A stretch of 64,000 nt of DNA from Paracoccaceae bacterium (GCA_958296035.1 OY282431.1:1801001-1865000); one strand, 5' to 3'; positions 38,004 to 48,900 are shown, counted from the first letter of the stretch. Numbers and translations are program-made. The notes: generated by a model from the letters alone, not told the origin.

Positions 38004-38795
38004 GTGCTTCGATTGGAGAATCTGTCGAAGACCTACAAGACAGGTGATCAGGCGCTGAAGGAGATTGATCTCGAAGTGCCTGAAGGTCAGGTCATGGCGC
38101 TTATCGGCCCCTCCGGCGCCGGAAAGTCGACGTTGATTCGGTGCATAAATCGGCTGGTCGAGCCGTCGGGCGGCGGTGCCTGGCTCAAGGATGTCGAACT
38201 GACCAAGCTCTCTTCACGCGGTTTGCGCAGAGAGCGTCGCCGCATGGGAATGATATTCCAGGAATACGCCCTGATCGAACGGCTGACGGTCATGGAAAAT
38301 GTCTTGTCCGGCAGGCTTGGATATGTCGGTTTCTGGCGGAGTTTCCTGCGTCGTTACCCACAGCAGGATATAGATACGGCATTTCGACTTCTCGACCGCG
38401 TTGGCCTGTTGTCCATGGCAGACAAGCGCGCCGATGAACTCTCCGGCGGTCAGCGCCAGAGGGTCGGCATCTGCCGGGCTCTGATCCAGGATCCCGACCT
38501 GTTGCTAGTGGATGAACCGACGGCATCTCTCGATCCGAAAACCTCCCGCCAGATCATGCGACTGATCTGCGAACTCTGTGAGGAGCGGCAGCTGGCAGCG
38601 ATCATCAACATCCACGACGTAGCGCTTGCACAGATGTTCGTTCAGCGAGTTGTCGGTCTTCGCCTGGGCACGATTGAGTTTGACGGTGCACCAGGTTCAT
38701 TGACCCCCGATGTCCTGACAATGATTTACGGTGAGGAAGATTGGGAAAGTACGATTAGGCCTGTGGATGATGACCATGGGGCCGCCGCAGAATGA
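38004..38795 (+). CDS. phnC: Phosphonate ABC transporter ATPase PhnC
   Basis: 263 residues from a GTG start with GGGGGGAG just upstream. ABC ATPase with Walker [18 protein letters not shown] (the PhnC-type RCINRL), Q-loop [25 protein letters not shown], signature [15 protein letters not shown], Walker [17 protein letters not shown] and switch histidine in [22 protein letters not shown]. The [14 protein letters not shown] segment is diagnostic of PhnC. The stop overlaps the start of the first phnE by 4 bases. Confidence 0.94.
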   Translation: MLRLENLSKTYKTGDQALKEIDLEVPEGQVMALIGPSGAGKSTLIRCINRLVEPSGGGAWLKDVELTKLSSRGLRRERRRMGMIFQEYALIERLTVMENVLSGRLGYVGFWRSFLRRYPQQDIDTAFRLLDRVGLLSMADKRADELSGGQRQRVGICRALIQDPDLLLVDEPTASLDPKTSRQIMRLICELCEERQLAAIINIHDVALAQMFVQRVVGLRLGTIEFDGAPGSLTPDVLTMIYGEEDWESTIRPVDDDHGAAAE

Positions 38796-39604
38796 GTGTC
38801 GAGCTGAACAACGTTCTGGGGACTCGCTGGAGGAAGCCGCCTCTCATCCAGCGAGCATGGCTGCGGCGGTTGTTGTGGATTGGTTTTTTCGTTTACCTGG
38901 TCGCCGCGGTAGCCACCATCGAGGTCAACTGGCTTCGTGTCTACGAAGGCCTTGACAGGGGCCTGTTGTTCATACTGGCATTTGCCAGTCCTGATTTCCT
39001 GTCCAGATCAACGGATATCTGGAACGGCATGGTGGAAAGCATCGTCATGACAGTGGCCGCGTCAGTGGCAGGCATAGCCATCTCCATACCGATCGGCCTG
39101 GGCGCGGCAAGAAACATAGCCCCTCTGCCCGTCTATCTGATCTGCCGCGGAATTGTCGCAATCAGCCGGGCACTTCAGGAGATCATAGTCGCAATCCTGC
39201 TGGTTGCAATCTTCGGATTTGGACCTCTCGCAGGCTTTCTGACCTTAAGCTTTGCAACCATCGGCTTTTTGTCAAAGTTGCTGGCGGAAGATATCGAAAG
39301 CATGGACCGGGTTCAGGCGGAGGCAATCAAGGCCTCTGGGTCCAACTGGCTGCAATGGATAAATTATGGGGTCCAGCCCCAAGTAATGCCCCGGTTGATT
39401 GGGCTGAGCATGTATCGCCTGGACATCAACTTCCGGGAAAGCGCTATTCTGGGGCTGGTAGGTGCCGGAGGAATAGGGGCGACCCTGAACACGGCATTCG
39501 ACCGGTACGAGTATGACACCGCTGCAGCGATCCTGATATTGATAATAGTCATTGTCATGGCCCTGGAATACATCTCGGGTATCATCCGGGCAAGGGTTCA
39601 GTAG
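38792..39604 (+). CDS. phnE: Phosphonate ABC transporter permease PhnE, first copy
   Basis: 270 residues, about six membrane segments. The ATPase-docking loop with the PhnE pattern is [23 protein letters not shown] near residues 165-187, followed by [38 protein letters not shown]. Starts at an ATG overlapping the phnC stop and ends one base inside the second phnE start. Pairs with the second PhnE as a heterodimeric channel, a common arrangement. Confidence 0.93.
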   Translation: MSVELNNVLGTRWRKPPLIQRAWLRRLLWIGFFVYLVAAVATIEVNWLRVYEGLDRGLLFILAFASPDFLSRSTDIWNGMVESIVMTVAASVAGIAISIPIGLGAARNIAPLPVYLICRGIVAISRALQEIIVAILLVAIFGFGPLAGFLTLSFATIGFLSKLLAEDIESMDRVQAEAIKASGSNWLQWINYGVQPQVMPRLIGLSMYRLDINFRESAILGLVGAGGIGATLNTAFDRYEYDTAAAILILIIVIVMALEYISGIIRARVQ

Positions 39605-40419
39605 TGCCGGTAGCAGATCGAAACGGCACCAGGGTCTGGCGGAGGCGGACACAGGCGCAATCCCTGTTTCACTGGGCCATCTGGTTGGTCGGGACAGCAA
39701 TCTTCGTCTATTGCTGGCAGATGATATCCGAAGCCACAACCTGGTTCTTTGTGTGGGATGCACCGCGCATTTCGGCTGATATCTGGACCCGAGCGACGCC
39801 TCCGCGCTGGGAATACGTGACCCAGCTCGGTGAACCGATCTGGGATACGCTGAACATTGCAACGCTGGGAACGATCATCGCAATTTGCCTGGCGGTTCCG
39901 GTGGCCTTTCTTGCGGCCCGAAATACGACGCCGTCTGTCCTGTTTGTGCGGCCGATTGCCCTGCTTGTGATCGTTTCTTCCCGGTCCATCAACTCGTTGA
40001 TCTGGGCATTGCTTCTCATCGCGATAATTGGCCCAGGCATACTTTCCGGTGTCATGGCAATTGCCATCCGATCCATCGGGTTTTGCGCCAAGCTTCTCTA
40101 TGAGGCAATTGAAGAAATCGACGAAAACCAGGTCGAGGCAATCGAGGCGACCGGGGCCAGGCCCTGGCAAGTCATGACTTATGGAATCGTTCCCCAGATA
40201 CTGCCCGCATTTGCCGGGATTGCGGTCTTTCGCTGGGACATCAATATTCGCGAAAGCACGGTGCTGGGCCTGGTCGGCGCAGGAGGAATTGGACTTCAGT
40301 TGCAGGCTTCACTGAATGTCCTTGCGTGGCCGCAAGTCAGCCTTATCCTGGTGGTCATTCTAGCTGCAGTTGTGGTGAGCGAATGGGTCTCGGCCAAGGT
40401 CAGGGGGGCAATAATCTAG
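39604..40419 (+). CDS. phnE: Phosphonate ABC transporter permease PhnE, second copy
   Basis: 271 residues from a GTG that shares its first base with the previous stop. About six membrane segments; loop EAIEEIDENQVEAIEATGARPWQVM and [25 protein letters not shown] match PhnE. It ends the operon. The following 300 bases hold a decayed frame and then an IS66 copy, so any downstream catabolic genes may have been displaced or lost. Confidence 0.93.
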   Translation: MPVADRNGTRVWRRRTQAQSLFHWAIWLVGTAIFVYCWQMISEATTWFFVWDAPRISADIWTRATPPRWEYVTQLGEPIWDTLNIATLGTIIAICLAVPVAFLAARNTTPSVLFVRPIALLVIVSSRSINSLIWALLLIAIIGPGILSGVMAIAIRSIGFCAKLLYEAIEEIDENQVEAIEATGARPWQVMTYGIVPQILPAFAGIAVFRWDINIRESTVLGLVGAGGIGLQLQASLNVLAWPQVSLILVVILAAVVVSEWVSAKVRGAII

Positions 40420-40424
40420 GGGCG

Positions 40425-40720
40425 GCAGATCGACAGGTCGGACCCGCTGCCTGCCTATGCCTTTTCAACTGCCTGATCTTCTCATTCTCCAGATCGTCGC
40501 TCCCCTCCGTGGAAGCGATAATCTCCAGACTGTGGAGTAACTCCTTTGTGGCGCGCATCCGGTCCTCGAATTTCCGGAGATGCGCCCGGCGAGCATGGCA
40601 GCATTTTTTGCTCTAGTCACGACCTCCCTGTCCAGGACATCGAACCCGATCGTGCACTTGCCGGGAAGCGGGCCTGTCAATGGCACACACTTTTGATGGT
40701 GTAAGGTGTGAGCCATTGAT
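40425..40720 (-). pseudogene. Decayed small frame beside phnE
   Basis: Leftward reading gives MAHTLHHQKCVPLTGPLPG then FDVLDREVVTRAKNAAMLAGRISG and, after a single frameshift near 40557, RMRATKELLHSLEIIASTEG and DLENEKIRQLKRHRQ. The two halves join into a plausible small helical protein, but I do not recognise the family. One frameshift suggests a recent loss, or a sequencing error. Confidence 0.35.
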
Positions 40721-41005
40721 AGCACCGGCACCATCTCCGGGAGGTCTTGTAACGAATGCCCTGGGTGTCGCAGAATGCCCTGGCCGCCAGCGCCGATGAC
40801 TGCCAGGTGTCATGGATCGCCTGCCATTGTTCACGGCTACGCCGAGCGGGCTACTCGCTCCGGGGTCGGTGGTGTATGTGCAATGCCGTTCTCCATGTGT
40901 CTTCATCTAGTCTGTTACCGGCTTGATACCAGCTTCAGATGATCGGAGAAAAGATACTGATCGTCTACCGCTGATCGGGACGACCTCGTTTGCCTGCTTA
41001 CTCTT
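40700..41005 (-). repeat. IS66-type repeat, copy 2, with broken tnpA
   Basis: Reverse complement of 27845-28125 with scattered differences. The tnpA start (MENGIAHTPPTPE) lies at 40896 on the minus strand and meets a stop after about 19 codons because of a short insertion relative to copy 1; the HDTWQSS region follows in another frame. Inactive. Confidence 0.72.
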
Positions 41006-41596
41006 TCTCGTATCTGCGAATGGCCCGTTAGCTTGGCTTGCCGCCAGGCGCGACAGTCAGACCGCGCTGCGAATGTTCGAGGCGTTGTCCGTTCATGGAC
41101 TATCCGCCTCCCGAAAAAGCTGGAATTCTTGCCAATTCGTCTGTGTATGCTAACCAAGCTTGAATCCGATGGCCGAGCAGAACATAGCGGTCTTGGTTGG
41201 CGATCAGATACAGACGTGCGAACTGCTGCTGGGGGCATCCAGCTGATCCAGCGGTTGTGGCCCCACCTAGAAAACGCCGGCATGCCAGCCGACCAGAGCC
41301 AGACTGATCAGGCGTTTCCCTTTATCCCAGGCGCGCACCTAGCGGGCTTCGACCTCACGCAGCGGAAATACGGGTTCTGTGTGGATGGCCTCTATTCGAG
41401 CAGAATTACAGTATAGTCAGCGGTGACTCGGGAAAGCGCAATAACGGGGTGGCTGACCAGGCCAGTCGCTGCTAATCAACGATATGACAACTCTTGGTAA
41501 GCCCTGACAGGTCATGGTTCAATAGTGCTAGAATATGGCAAGTTGCTCAAGTTTGTGTTACGGATTCGAATAGCAAGCAAGTAAGTATCAAAGGAA

Positions 41597-42274
41597 ATGA
41601 GCCAAACGCCCAGTGACGAATTGAAACGGCGACCAGGATTGTGGACGATCCTGAGAACGAATTTTCTGGCCGGCGTGGTTGTAGTCGTACCGGTTTCACT
41701 CACGATATACATTATCTGGGGTGCAATCGGCCTGATAGACACGTGGGTCTTGCCCCTGGTACCGAAGCGCTACAATCCTTCGACCTACACTGACATAGAC
41801 ATCCATGGCTTCGGCCTCGTGATATTCCTGCTGTTTACAGTGATTGTGGGATACTTGACGAAGGGCTTCATCGGACGCTGGGCGGTGAACAGGGCCGAGA
41901 TGCTCGTGGCACGCCTGCCGATCGTAAGCACGGTCTACAACGCACTCAAGCAAATCCTGGAGACCGCATTTGCCGACAGGACCGAGTTGTTCCAGCAAGC
42001 ATGCCTGGTGGAGTATCCACGCCCTGGAATTTGGGCAATCGCCTTCGTTTCCAGCGTCGCCAAAGGTGAGATGCAAACCAGGGTGCCGAGCGAGAAGGAT
42101 GACGTGATTGCGATTTTTGTGCCTACGACCCCAAACCCCACGTCGGGCTTCATTCTCTTTGTCCCGGCATCGACCGTGATCATGCTGGACATGAGCGTGG
42201 AGAGTGCTGCCAAACTGGTTATTTCCGCCGGGCTGGTTTATCCTCAACCCGAAGATCCGGCTAAAGCCGACTGA
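41597..42274 (+). CDS. DUF502 family membrane protein
   Basis: 225 residues. The family pattern is clear: LRTNFLAGVVVVVPVSLTIYIIW as the first membrane segment, a loop, a second membrane segment (FGLVIFLLFTVIVGYLTKGFIG), then LPIVSTVYNALKQILETAF and the conserved C-terminal soluble block PRPGIWAIAFVSS, IFVPTTPNPTSGFILFVP and MSVESAAKLVISAG. Two-pass inner-membrane protein. In plants a related protein (COV) affects vascular patterning, but the bacterial function is unknown. It stands alone, convergent with the yejA-like gene 49 bases further on. In other alphaproteobacteria DUF502 genes lie near recG or mfd; mfd is 3.7 kb away here. Confidence 0.9.
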   Translation: MSQTPSDELKRRPGLWTILRTNFLAGVVVVVPVSLTIYIIWGAIGLIDTWVLPLVPKRYNPSTYTDIDIHGFGLVIFLLFTVIVGYLTKGFIGRWAVNRAEMLVARLPIVSTVYNALKQILETAFADRTELFQQACLVEYPRPGIWAIAFVSSVAKGEMQTRVPSEKDDVIAIFVPTTPNPTSGFILFVPASTVIMLDMSVESAAKLVISAGLVYPQPEDPAKAD

Positions 42275-42323
42275 CAACTGTAGCTTCAGGCCACCGAGAG
42301 CAGTCTCCGGCGTTGAAACACAG

Positions 42324-44147
42324 TTAACCGGGGTTTTCCTCGTACCACCATACGTCAGGCTGGAACCCAATCCAGTCACCGTAAACAGGCAGATAATCTG
42401 GGTATTTCAGCTCCTTGCGGTGAGCAATCCTTGAGTAACTCGAAAACCACACTGGAATGACGAACCTTCCGCTGGTCAGGACACGGTCAAGTGCTTTGAC
42501 TGCAGCCAGGAAATCGGCCCTGTCTCTGGCGGCAAGCATGGTGCCGATCATCGCTTCTACAGCCGGGCTGCTCACGCCCATCCAGTTGCGGCTGCCTGGC
42601 GTTGAGACGCCGTCCGTTCCCCAGTACAGGTATTGCTCATTTCCAGGACTCAGTGACATTCCCCGGTTGTACCACGCCATATCAAAATCGAATGCGTTGG
42701 TGCGCTCGCGATACTGCGCGCTGTCAATTACCGTGAGTGTCAGATTGATGCCCAACCTCTCCAGCGCCTTGGCATAGATAGTAGCAATGGCAAGTGTTTC
42801 GGATGCTCCCTGAACCAAGATCATTTCGAGTTCGAAAGGCGTGCCTTCAGAGTTGGTCAGAACACCGGCATCGTTGACGTTCCAGCCGGCATCAGCCAGT
42901 ATACCTGCTGCCTGCCGAATGTTCTTCCTGTTTCGCTCCGTGCCGTCTGACTGGGGGAGTTGATAACCCTCAAGCGCTCCCGGCAGCAACTCACTGGCGA
43001 ACGGCTCAAGTAACTGGCGAACCTTGCCGGTTGCGGCATCGAAACTCATTCCCAATTCTGAATTGTAGAAGTACGACCGGATACGCCTCTGGTTTCCACC
43101 TTCGAGTGTGTTGTTGATAAATTCAAAATTGAAGGCATGGATCAACGCGTCTCGAACCCGCCAATCCTGGAGTGGTTGCCGTCTTGTGTTGAATACAAAG
43201 CCTCGTATACCCGACGGTCGCTTGTGGGGTATTTCCGACTTTACGATGTCGCCCGACCGCACCGCCGGGAAATCGTAACTGGTTTCCCACTTGCCTCCAT
43301 TCCACTCTCGGTAGGTTGTGAACTCACCTGCCTTGAATGCCTCGAACACGATCCCGCCATCGCCAAAATACTCGTATCGAATTTCATCAAAATTGTGGCG
43401 TCCTCGATTGAACGGCAGGTTGCGTCCCCAGTAGTCCGGGTTTCGCCGGAAACTCAGAAACTTTCCTGTTTCGAATTCGTCCAGAATATACGGACCGGAC
43501 CCAACAGGAATGTCGAGTGAACTCTCATCGAACTCTCGCCCTTCCCATAGTTTCCTTGGCAAGATCGGCCTCAGTCCGACAATTAGCGCCAGTTCACGAT
43601 CGTTGACATCAAAAGATATGCGCACCCTGCGGGGACCCGTCTTTTCGATGCTGGCTATCTTGCCCCATGCTGTTCGGTATCGTGGGTGTCCTTTGGTTCC
43701 CAAGATTTCAAAGGACCAGATTACATCTTCGGCGGTCACCGGACTGCCGTCCGAAAATGCAGCCTCTTCTCTGAGAGTGAATTCGACCCAGCTTCGTTCC
43801 TCGTCGGTTTCTATCGTTTCTGCGAGTAAACCGTAGAGTGAGAAAGGTTCATCCCAGTTTCTTCCCATCAATGGCTCGTAAACCAGCGAGCGAATTGCCC
43901 AGGGAGCCCGTCCCTTGACGATCCACGGATTGAGGGAGTCAAAGCCGCCGGCCTGGCCCATGATAATCTGGCCGCCCTTGGGAGCTGTTGGGTCGGAGTA
44001 GGGAAGAGCTACATAGTCTGAAGGTAAGGCCGGATTCCCATACATTGCAATGCCATGCATTGGCATGGCCAAAAGCAGCTTTGGAAGCAAAACCAGTCCA
44101 CTAATCTGGAGAACACGGCACGCAAAATACCGGAAAGCTTGTTTCAT
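42324..44147 (-). CDS. Family 5 extracellular solute-binding protein, YejA-like
   Basis: 607 residues from the ATG at 44147, which provides the signal peptide (VLQISGLVLLPKLLLA); the frame is open to 44249. Periplasmic binding protein of the peptide/opine/nickel class. The YejA-type opening HGIAMYGNPALP then GGQIIMGQAGGFDSLNPW is clear, with FTLREEAAFSDGSPVTAEDVIWSFE and RRNPDYWGRNLP as class signatures. YejA works with YejB, YejE and YejF to import peptides, including microcin C in E. coli. None of those permease or ATPase genes is adjacent, so it is either an orphan receptor or separated from its transporter by rearrangement. Confidence 0.88.
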   Translation of the reverse strand: MKQAFRYFACRVLQISGLVLLPKLLLAMPMHGIAMYGNPALPSDYVALPYSDPTAPKGGQIIMGQAGGFDSLNPWIVKGRAPWAIRSLVYEPLMGRNWDEPFSLYGLLAETIETDEERSWVEFTLREEAAFSDGSPVTAEDVIWSFEILGTKGHPRYRTAWGKIASIEKTGPRRVRISFDVNDRELALIVGLRPILPRKLWEGREFDESSLDIPVGSGPYILDEFETGKFLSFRRNPDYWGRNLPFNRGRHNFDEIRYEYFGDGGIVFEAFKAGEFTTYREWNGGKWETSYDFPAVRSGDIVKSEIPHKRPSGIRGFVFNTRRQPLQDWRVRDALIHAFNFEFINNTLEGGNQRRIRSYFYNSELGMSFDAATGKVRQLLEPFASELLPGALEGYQLPQSDGTERNRKNIRQAAGILADAGWNVNDAGVLTNSEGTPFELEMILVQGASETLAIATIYAKALERLGINLTLTVIDSAQYRERTNAFDFDMAWYNRGMSLSPGNEQYLYWGTDGVSTPGSRNWMGVSSPAVEAMIGTMLAARDRADFLAAVKALDRVLTSGRFVIPVWFSSYSRIAHRKELKYPDYLPVYGDWIGFQPDVWWYEENPG

Positions 44148-44190
44148 ATTGGCAACAACACCCGTGAATCGAACGAAAGTAATTCGTTTC

Positions 44191-44219
44191 CTGCTAGTTA
44201 TCAACTTTTCGCTTGTCAA
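44191..44219 (-). promoter_or_regulatory. Possible sigma-70 promoter of the yejA-like gene
   Basis: On the minus strand TTGACA (44219-44214) is followed after 17 bases by TAGCAG (44196-44191), a poor -10, about 45 bases before the ATG. An alternative -10, GATAAC, lies one step nearer. Weak support. Confidence 0.3.
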
Positions 44220-44239
44220 CGATATATGGATTAAGTAAA

Positions 44240-44323
44240 GACTTCCCACTGCTCGACGGGTTTCTCGCCTGTACGAAACCTGCCTCTACGACTTGTGCCC
44301 GCCTTAGTGGCGGGCCCTTTTTT
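44240..44323 (+). ncRNA. Candidate small RNA ending in a strong terminator
   Basis: A rho-independent terminator on the plus strand (44297-44323) has no plus-strand gene in front of it for 2 kb. Just upstream lies a second hairpin, GGTTTC/GAAACC (about 44260-44281). Further up, TTGTCA (44213-44218) lies 17 bases before TAAAGA (44236-44241), a possible promoter. A transcript of about 75-80 bases starting near 44248 would have two hairpins and a U tail, the usual small-RNA form. It would be divergent from the yejA-like gene. No known RNA family recognised. Confidence 0.35.
44297..44323 (+). terminator. Rho-independent terminator
   Basis: GCCCGCC (44297-44303), loop TTAGT, GGCGGGC (44309-44315), then CC and six T. 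A perfect 7-bp GC stem with T-run, the clearest terminator in the window, oriented for plus-strand transcripts. Confidence 0.85.
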
Positions 44324-44822
44324 GCCCGAGCACCGTCCGCCGCTCCCCCAGACATCCCATGCTGCGCCTCCTTTCCTCGCCATGACCTGGCGAGTGGACT
44401 CTCTGCGGCAATAGCATGCATGCGAGCCAGTGCGACTCACAATCACCTGACTTCGCTGCTTTACTATCCAAGGCTCACTTTCACTCGTCGTGAACTGTAT
44501 TCTCGCAAGGAGATAGTCTGTGATAATGTGGGCAGCGAGCTGTCGGCTTGTGGCGATTGCTGTGTCCTGAACGGTTACATTGCAACAATGAAATTCCAGG
44601 TGGGCTCACCCAGCATTGCGGTCAGATTGAAATCGCAGACTCGACGGCCAGGGCACTGGATCTGGGGCCAAGCCAATTTTCTTTGATTGGGCTATGCTAT
44701 CAAAGCTGGCTAGCTGCCCGGGGCCCTAGCCAGTCTCGGTCAGGACAACGCCTGACTTCAATTTGCTACGGTCTGTTTCCATGGGTGGGAAAGGCCGCAT
44801 ACCTGTGTAGCACCGGAGTTCC

Positions 44823-45846
44823 ATGTTGGCCTGTCATCGGTCTCTAGGTCTACCGTGTCATGACAGATTGGCGGTGACCGGGACCGGTCTCCCTGTGGGC
44901 GTCATGCGGCTGGGCTTCGATGCTCTCAAGCCCCGTTCCGAGGCCGCACAGGTGCGCCGCAAGACGCGGGTGATTTCGGTGTGCGACCGGGAAGGCGACT
45001 GCTTTGCGCTGTTCGATGTGCAGCGGCAGCGTCCGCGGGTCGAGTTGCTGGTGCGGGCGCGGCACAACCGGGTGCTTGGCAAGGGCCGGCCGAAGCTCTT
45101 TGACGCCATGCGTGGCGGGGCGCCCGATGGCCGCATTGATGTCGAGATCGAGGGTCTGACGGCTCGTCCGAAGGCCAGCCGGAAGAAGACGAGGCCCGCC
45201 CGTAGCAAGCGGCTGGCCTGCTGCGAGATCCGCTTTCGTCGCCTGACCCTGCCCCCGACCGCGGCGGTGGCCGGCGCCGAGGCGCTACGCCTGTCGGCGG
45301 TTCACATCAGAGAGACCGCACCGCCTGAGGGAGAGGATCCCGGTCCAGTGGTCCCTGCTGACGACGCTCAAGGTCGGTACTGCCGCAGAGGCTGCCGAGG
45401 TGGTCGGCTTCTACCTCCAGCGCTGGCGGATAGAAGACTATTTCCGGATTCTCAAATCCGGCTGCCGGGTCGAGTTCCTGCTGTTCCGCACCGCTGACCG
45501 TCTGCAGCGTGCGATTGCCATCAATGCGGTGATTGCCTGGCGGATCATGGTCATGACGCTGCTTGGCCGGCAGATTCCCGATTGTGAACCGGAACTGATG
45601 TTCACCGATCACGAACTGGCTTTTCTGCGGGACTATGCGCAGGACCACGCCATGCGGTTACCCGACCGCTTGGGCGATGCGGTACGGCTTGTGGTCCATC
45701 TCGGCGGCTACCGGGATCGCAAGCATGATGCGGAGCCCGGGAACCAGATCATGTGGCCCGGGCAAAGCCGCCTTTCGAGCGCCGCACTCGGCCATCGGAT
45801 CGGGTTCCGGGCCGGCCAAAGGCATGACTTGCGGCAAATGGAATAA
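44823..45846 (+). pseudogene. IS4-family transposase, frameshifted
   Basis: The first frame (44823-45497) has GLPVGVMRLGFDALKPR and VISVCDREGDCFALFDVQ, with the second catalytic Asp, and then drifts out of family after about residue 165. The second frame (45400-45846) takes over with VVGFYLQRWRIEDYFRILKSGC, the IS4 YREK-like block with catalytic Glu, and DRLQRAIAINAVIAWRIMVMTLLGR. One frameshift near 45330 joins the two; the N-terminal DNA-binding part is absent or unreadable before 44823. The copy is much more GC-rich than its surroundings, suggesting recent arrival. No clear inverted repeat ends were located. Confidence 0.85.
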
Positions 45847-45946
45847 CCTGTTGCCATGCAAGGTTATCATGACAAGGTAGCGCTTGGCCTGGTTTTCTGA
45901 CGGTATATCCAATTGAAATTCGCCCAAAGACTAACCCGGGCATCAA

Positions 45947-48900
45947 TCAGGAAGTCTGGTTCTTGATCCTGAGCAGCTGGTCAACGATTTTCACCGAACC
46001 GCTGACATAGTCCCTCGAATTGGGCCAGTTGCGCCGGATCAGTATGCGGTCCCGTTCAACTCGCACCTTCCCACGCTGAGCCTGCAAGTATTGAATCAGA
46101 CCCTCCAGATTCGTGAATGAGTTCTTGTGGAATCTGAGTGCAACTCCCTTCGGACCACAACTCAGGCTTGTGATACCCGTTTCCTTGCACATGTTCTTTA
46201 TGTGAAGGACGTCGATGAAGGTACGCAGACTCGGTGGAATGGGTCCAAATCGATCGGCAAGTTCTTCCCTTATCGCTCCAAGCTCGTCGCTCGTCTTCAA
46301 GGCTGCCATTCGACGGTACAATCCTAGCCTTACTTCCAGGTCAGGCACGTATTTGGCAGGGATATTGGCGTCGACAGCTATCTTCAATTGAGGTGTCCAG
46401 GCATCGTCGACACTGACCGGACTGCCGTCTCCCTGCTCTGCCTGCAGTTTGGATATCGCTTCCTTCAACATGGACTGGTACAGTTCGAAACCTATTTCTC
46501 GAATATGACCAGACTGTTCATCCCCGAGCAAGTTGCCGGCCCCCCGGATATCAAGGTCATGTGACGCAATTGCAAACCCTGCCCCCAGACTGTCCAGGCC
46601 TGCGAAAGTCTTGATCCGGCGCCATGCCTGATCACTAAGCGGTTGTTCCGGCGGGTGGGTGATGTAGGCATAAGCGCGCAATCCAGACCGCCCTACCCTG
46701 CCCCTGATCTGGTACAGCTGGGCCAAGCCAAAACGCTCGGCGTTGCAAACTATGACCGTATTGGCAGTAGGAATGTCGAGCCCGGAAGCGATTATCGTGG
46801 TTGAAAGTAGAACGCCAAACTTGCCTTCGTAAAAGTCATTCATGCAAGCCGCCAGCTCACTGGAATTCATTTGACCGTGAGCAGATTGAAACTCGACCTC
46901 GGGAACCTGCAACCGTAGAAATCTGGCAACGGCCGGAATGTTGCCGATCCGAGGCACAACAATGAAACTCTGACCTTGGCGATAGTGTTCCCTGAGCAAA
47001 GCCTGGCGAACCGCAATGGGATCGAATTCCATGACGTAGGTTCGAACCGCCAGACGGTCGATTGGCGGGGTACTTATGATCGACATGTCCCTGACACCCG
47101 CTGTGGACAGTTGCAGCGTACGGGGAATTGGCGTTGCGGTCAGCGACAGCACGTGAATATCGGACCGCAGCCGTTTCAGCCGTTCCTTCTGAACCACGCC
47201 GAAGTTCTGCTCCTCGTCGACAATCAGAAGCCCCAGGTTTTGAAAGCTGATCCGCTTCCCCAGCAAAGCGTGGGTGCCAATTGCGATATCCACAGTACCG
47301 GAGGCCAGCCCGCTTCTGGTTTCAGCCGCCTGACGGGACGTCGTCAATCTCGACAATGGTCGAACTTCGAGTGGAAAATCCCTCAATCGTTTCTCGAACT
47401 GTACAAAATGCTGTCGGACAAGAAGCGTTGTTGGCGCCAGCACTGCAACCTGCCAGCCTGCCATGGCAGCAATGAATGCCGCCCGAATTGCAACTTCGGT
47501 CTTCCCGTAGCCCACATCTCCACAGATCAGACGGTCCATGGGTCGACCGCATTCAAGGTCCCTGATCACATCCTCGACGGCTTGAAGCTGATCTTCAGTC
47601 TCGACGAAAGGAAAGCGTGACAACAGCATTTCCCACGACTGGCTGTCGCGAATCATTCGCGGTGCCTCCTGGAGTTCCCGTCGCGCAGCGGTATCGACCA
47701 GGTCTTGCGCAATTGACAGCAGTCGCTTCTTGAGGCGGGCTTTCCGGGCTTGCCACCCGGCCCCGCCCAGGCGGTCGAGCGGAGCCTTATTGGGTCCAAA
47801 CCTGGACAACACCTCACTATTCTCGACTGGAATGAGCATTCGATCGCCACCAGAATACTCCAGCACGATGCAATCATGCCTGTGGGTCCCGAGTGAAATT
47901 GCCTCAAGCCCGAGATACCGACCGATACCGTGCTCGACATGCACGACCAGGTCCCCAGCCCTTAACTGGCCACCTTCGGTCAGGAAGCGAGGAATACCTT
48001 TTTTTCTTTGCGTTGGCCGGGCTAGCCTTTGCCCGAACACGTCCTGTTCCGAGAGGACAGTCAGCGTCTGATTGGTGTAACCGTGCTCCAGGCGCCAAAC
48101 CATCAAGCCCAATCCACCTCCACCTTCCCGCAACTCTGCCAGGTTTTCGACAAGGACGCCACCGGCGACGTTTTCGTCCTGGAGCAGTTGAAGAAAGCGT
48201 TCACGGGACCCTTCCGACCAGCAGGCAATAACCACATTTCTCTTGCGTCTGTGTTCATTTATGAAGTGACCGAGATGATGGAGCAGTTTTCCTGTCTGGG
48301 CCGCCCGATGATGCTCAAATCCGGTAATCGGCCGTCCGCCAGCGTCATGTTCACAGCTGCCCTCGGGAGCTGATTCGGATTTGAATTGAATGAAGGGAAA
48401 TGCCGAAATCACTTCGGAAATTTCCTGCGGATCGCACTGCGTGAGATCAGGTCTGCATCCCCAGATGGCAGTTCTGTCAGTGCTTGATACACCCGGAGTT
48501 GCGAGTCGCTCCTCGTATTCCTTCCTGACGGCATGCCACTGCTGACGTAGAACCCGATCGGCACCGTCGTCGTAAAAGACTGCGAATCCGGGCAGATAAT
48601 CGGTCAACGGACAGGTGTGCGTGTAGAAGTAGTTTATCCAGTGTTCCATGCCGGGAAGCCGTACACCTTGTGTCGCCGCGGTGTAGAGACTGTCCTGCCC
48701 TGGTCCCATATCAACTTCGGAACGATACTTCCGACGAAACCTTGTCGTCGTTTCCTCATTCAGGATGACTTCTGAAATCGGCAAGACTTCTGCGGCCTCC
48801 AGATGAGAAACAGTTCGCTGCGAGGCGACATCGAACTGGCGGATTCCTTCAAGGACATCGCCAAAGAAGTCCAGGCGAAGCGGTTGCCTGACTCCCGCTG

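Noticed and set aside
44213-44686. 157-codon rightward frame covering the terminator
   Set aside because: It runs through a strong terminator hairpin and has no family features.
46976-47620. 214-codon frame inside mfd
   Set aside because: Antisense shadow of the helicase region of mfd.
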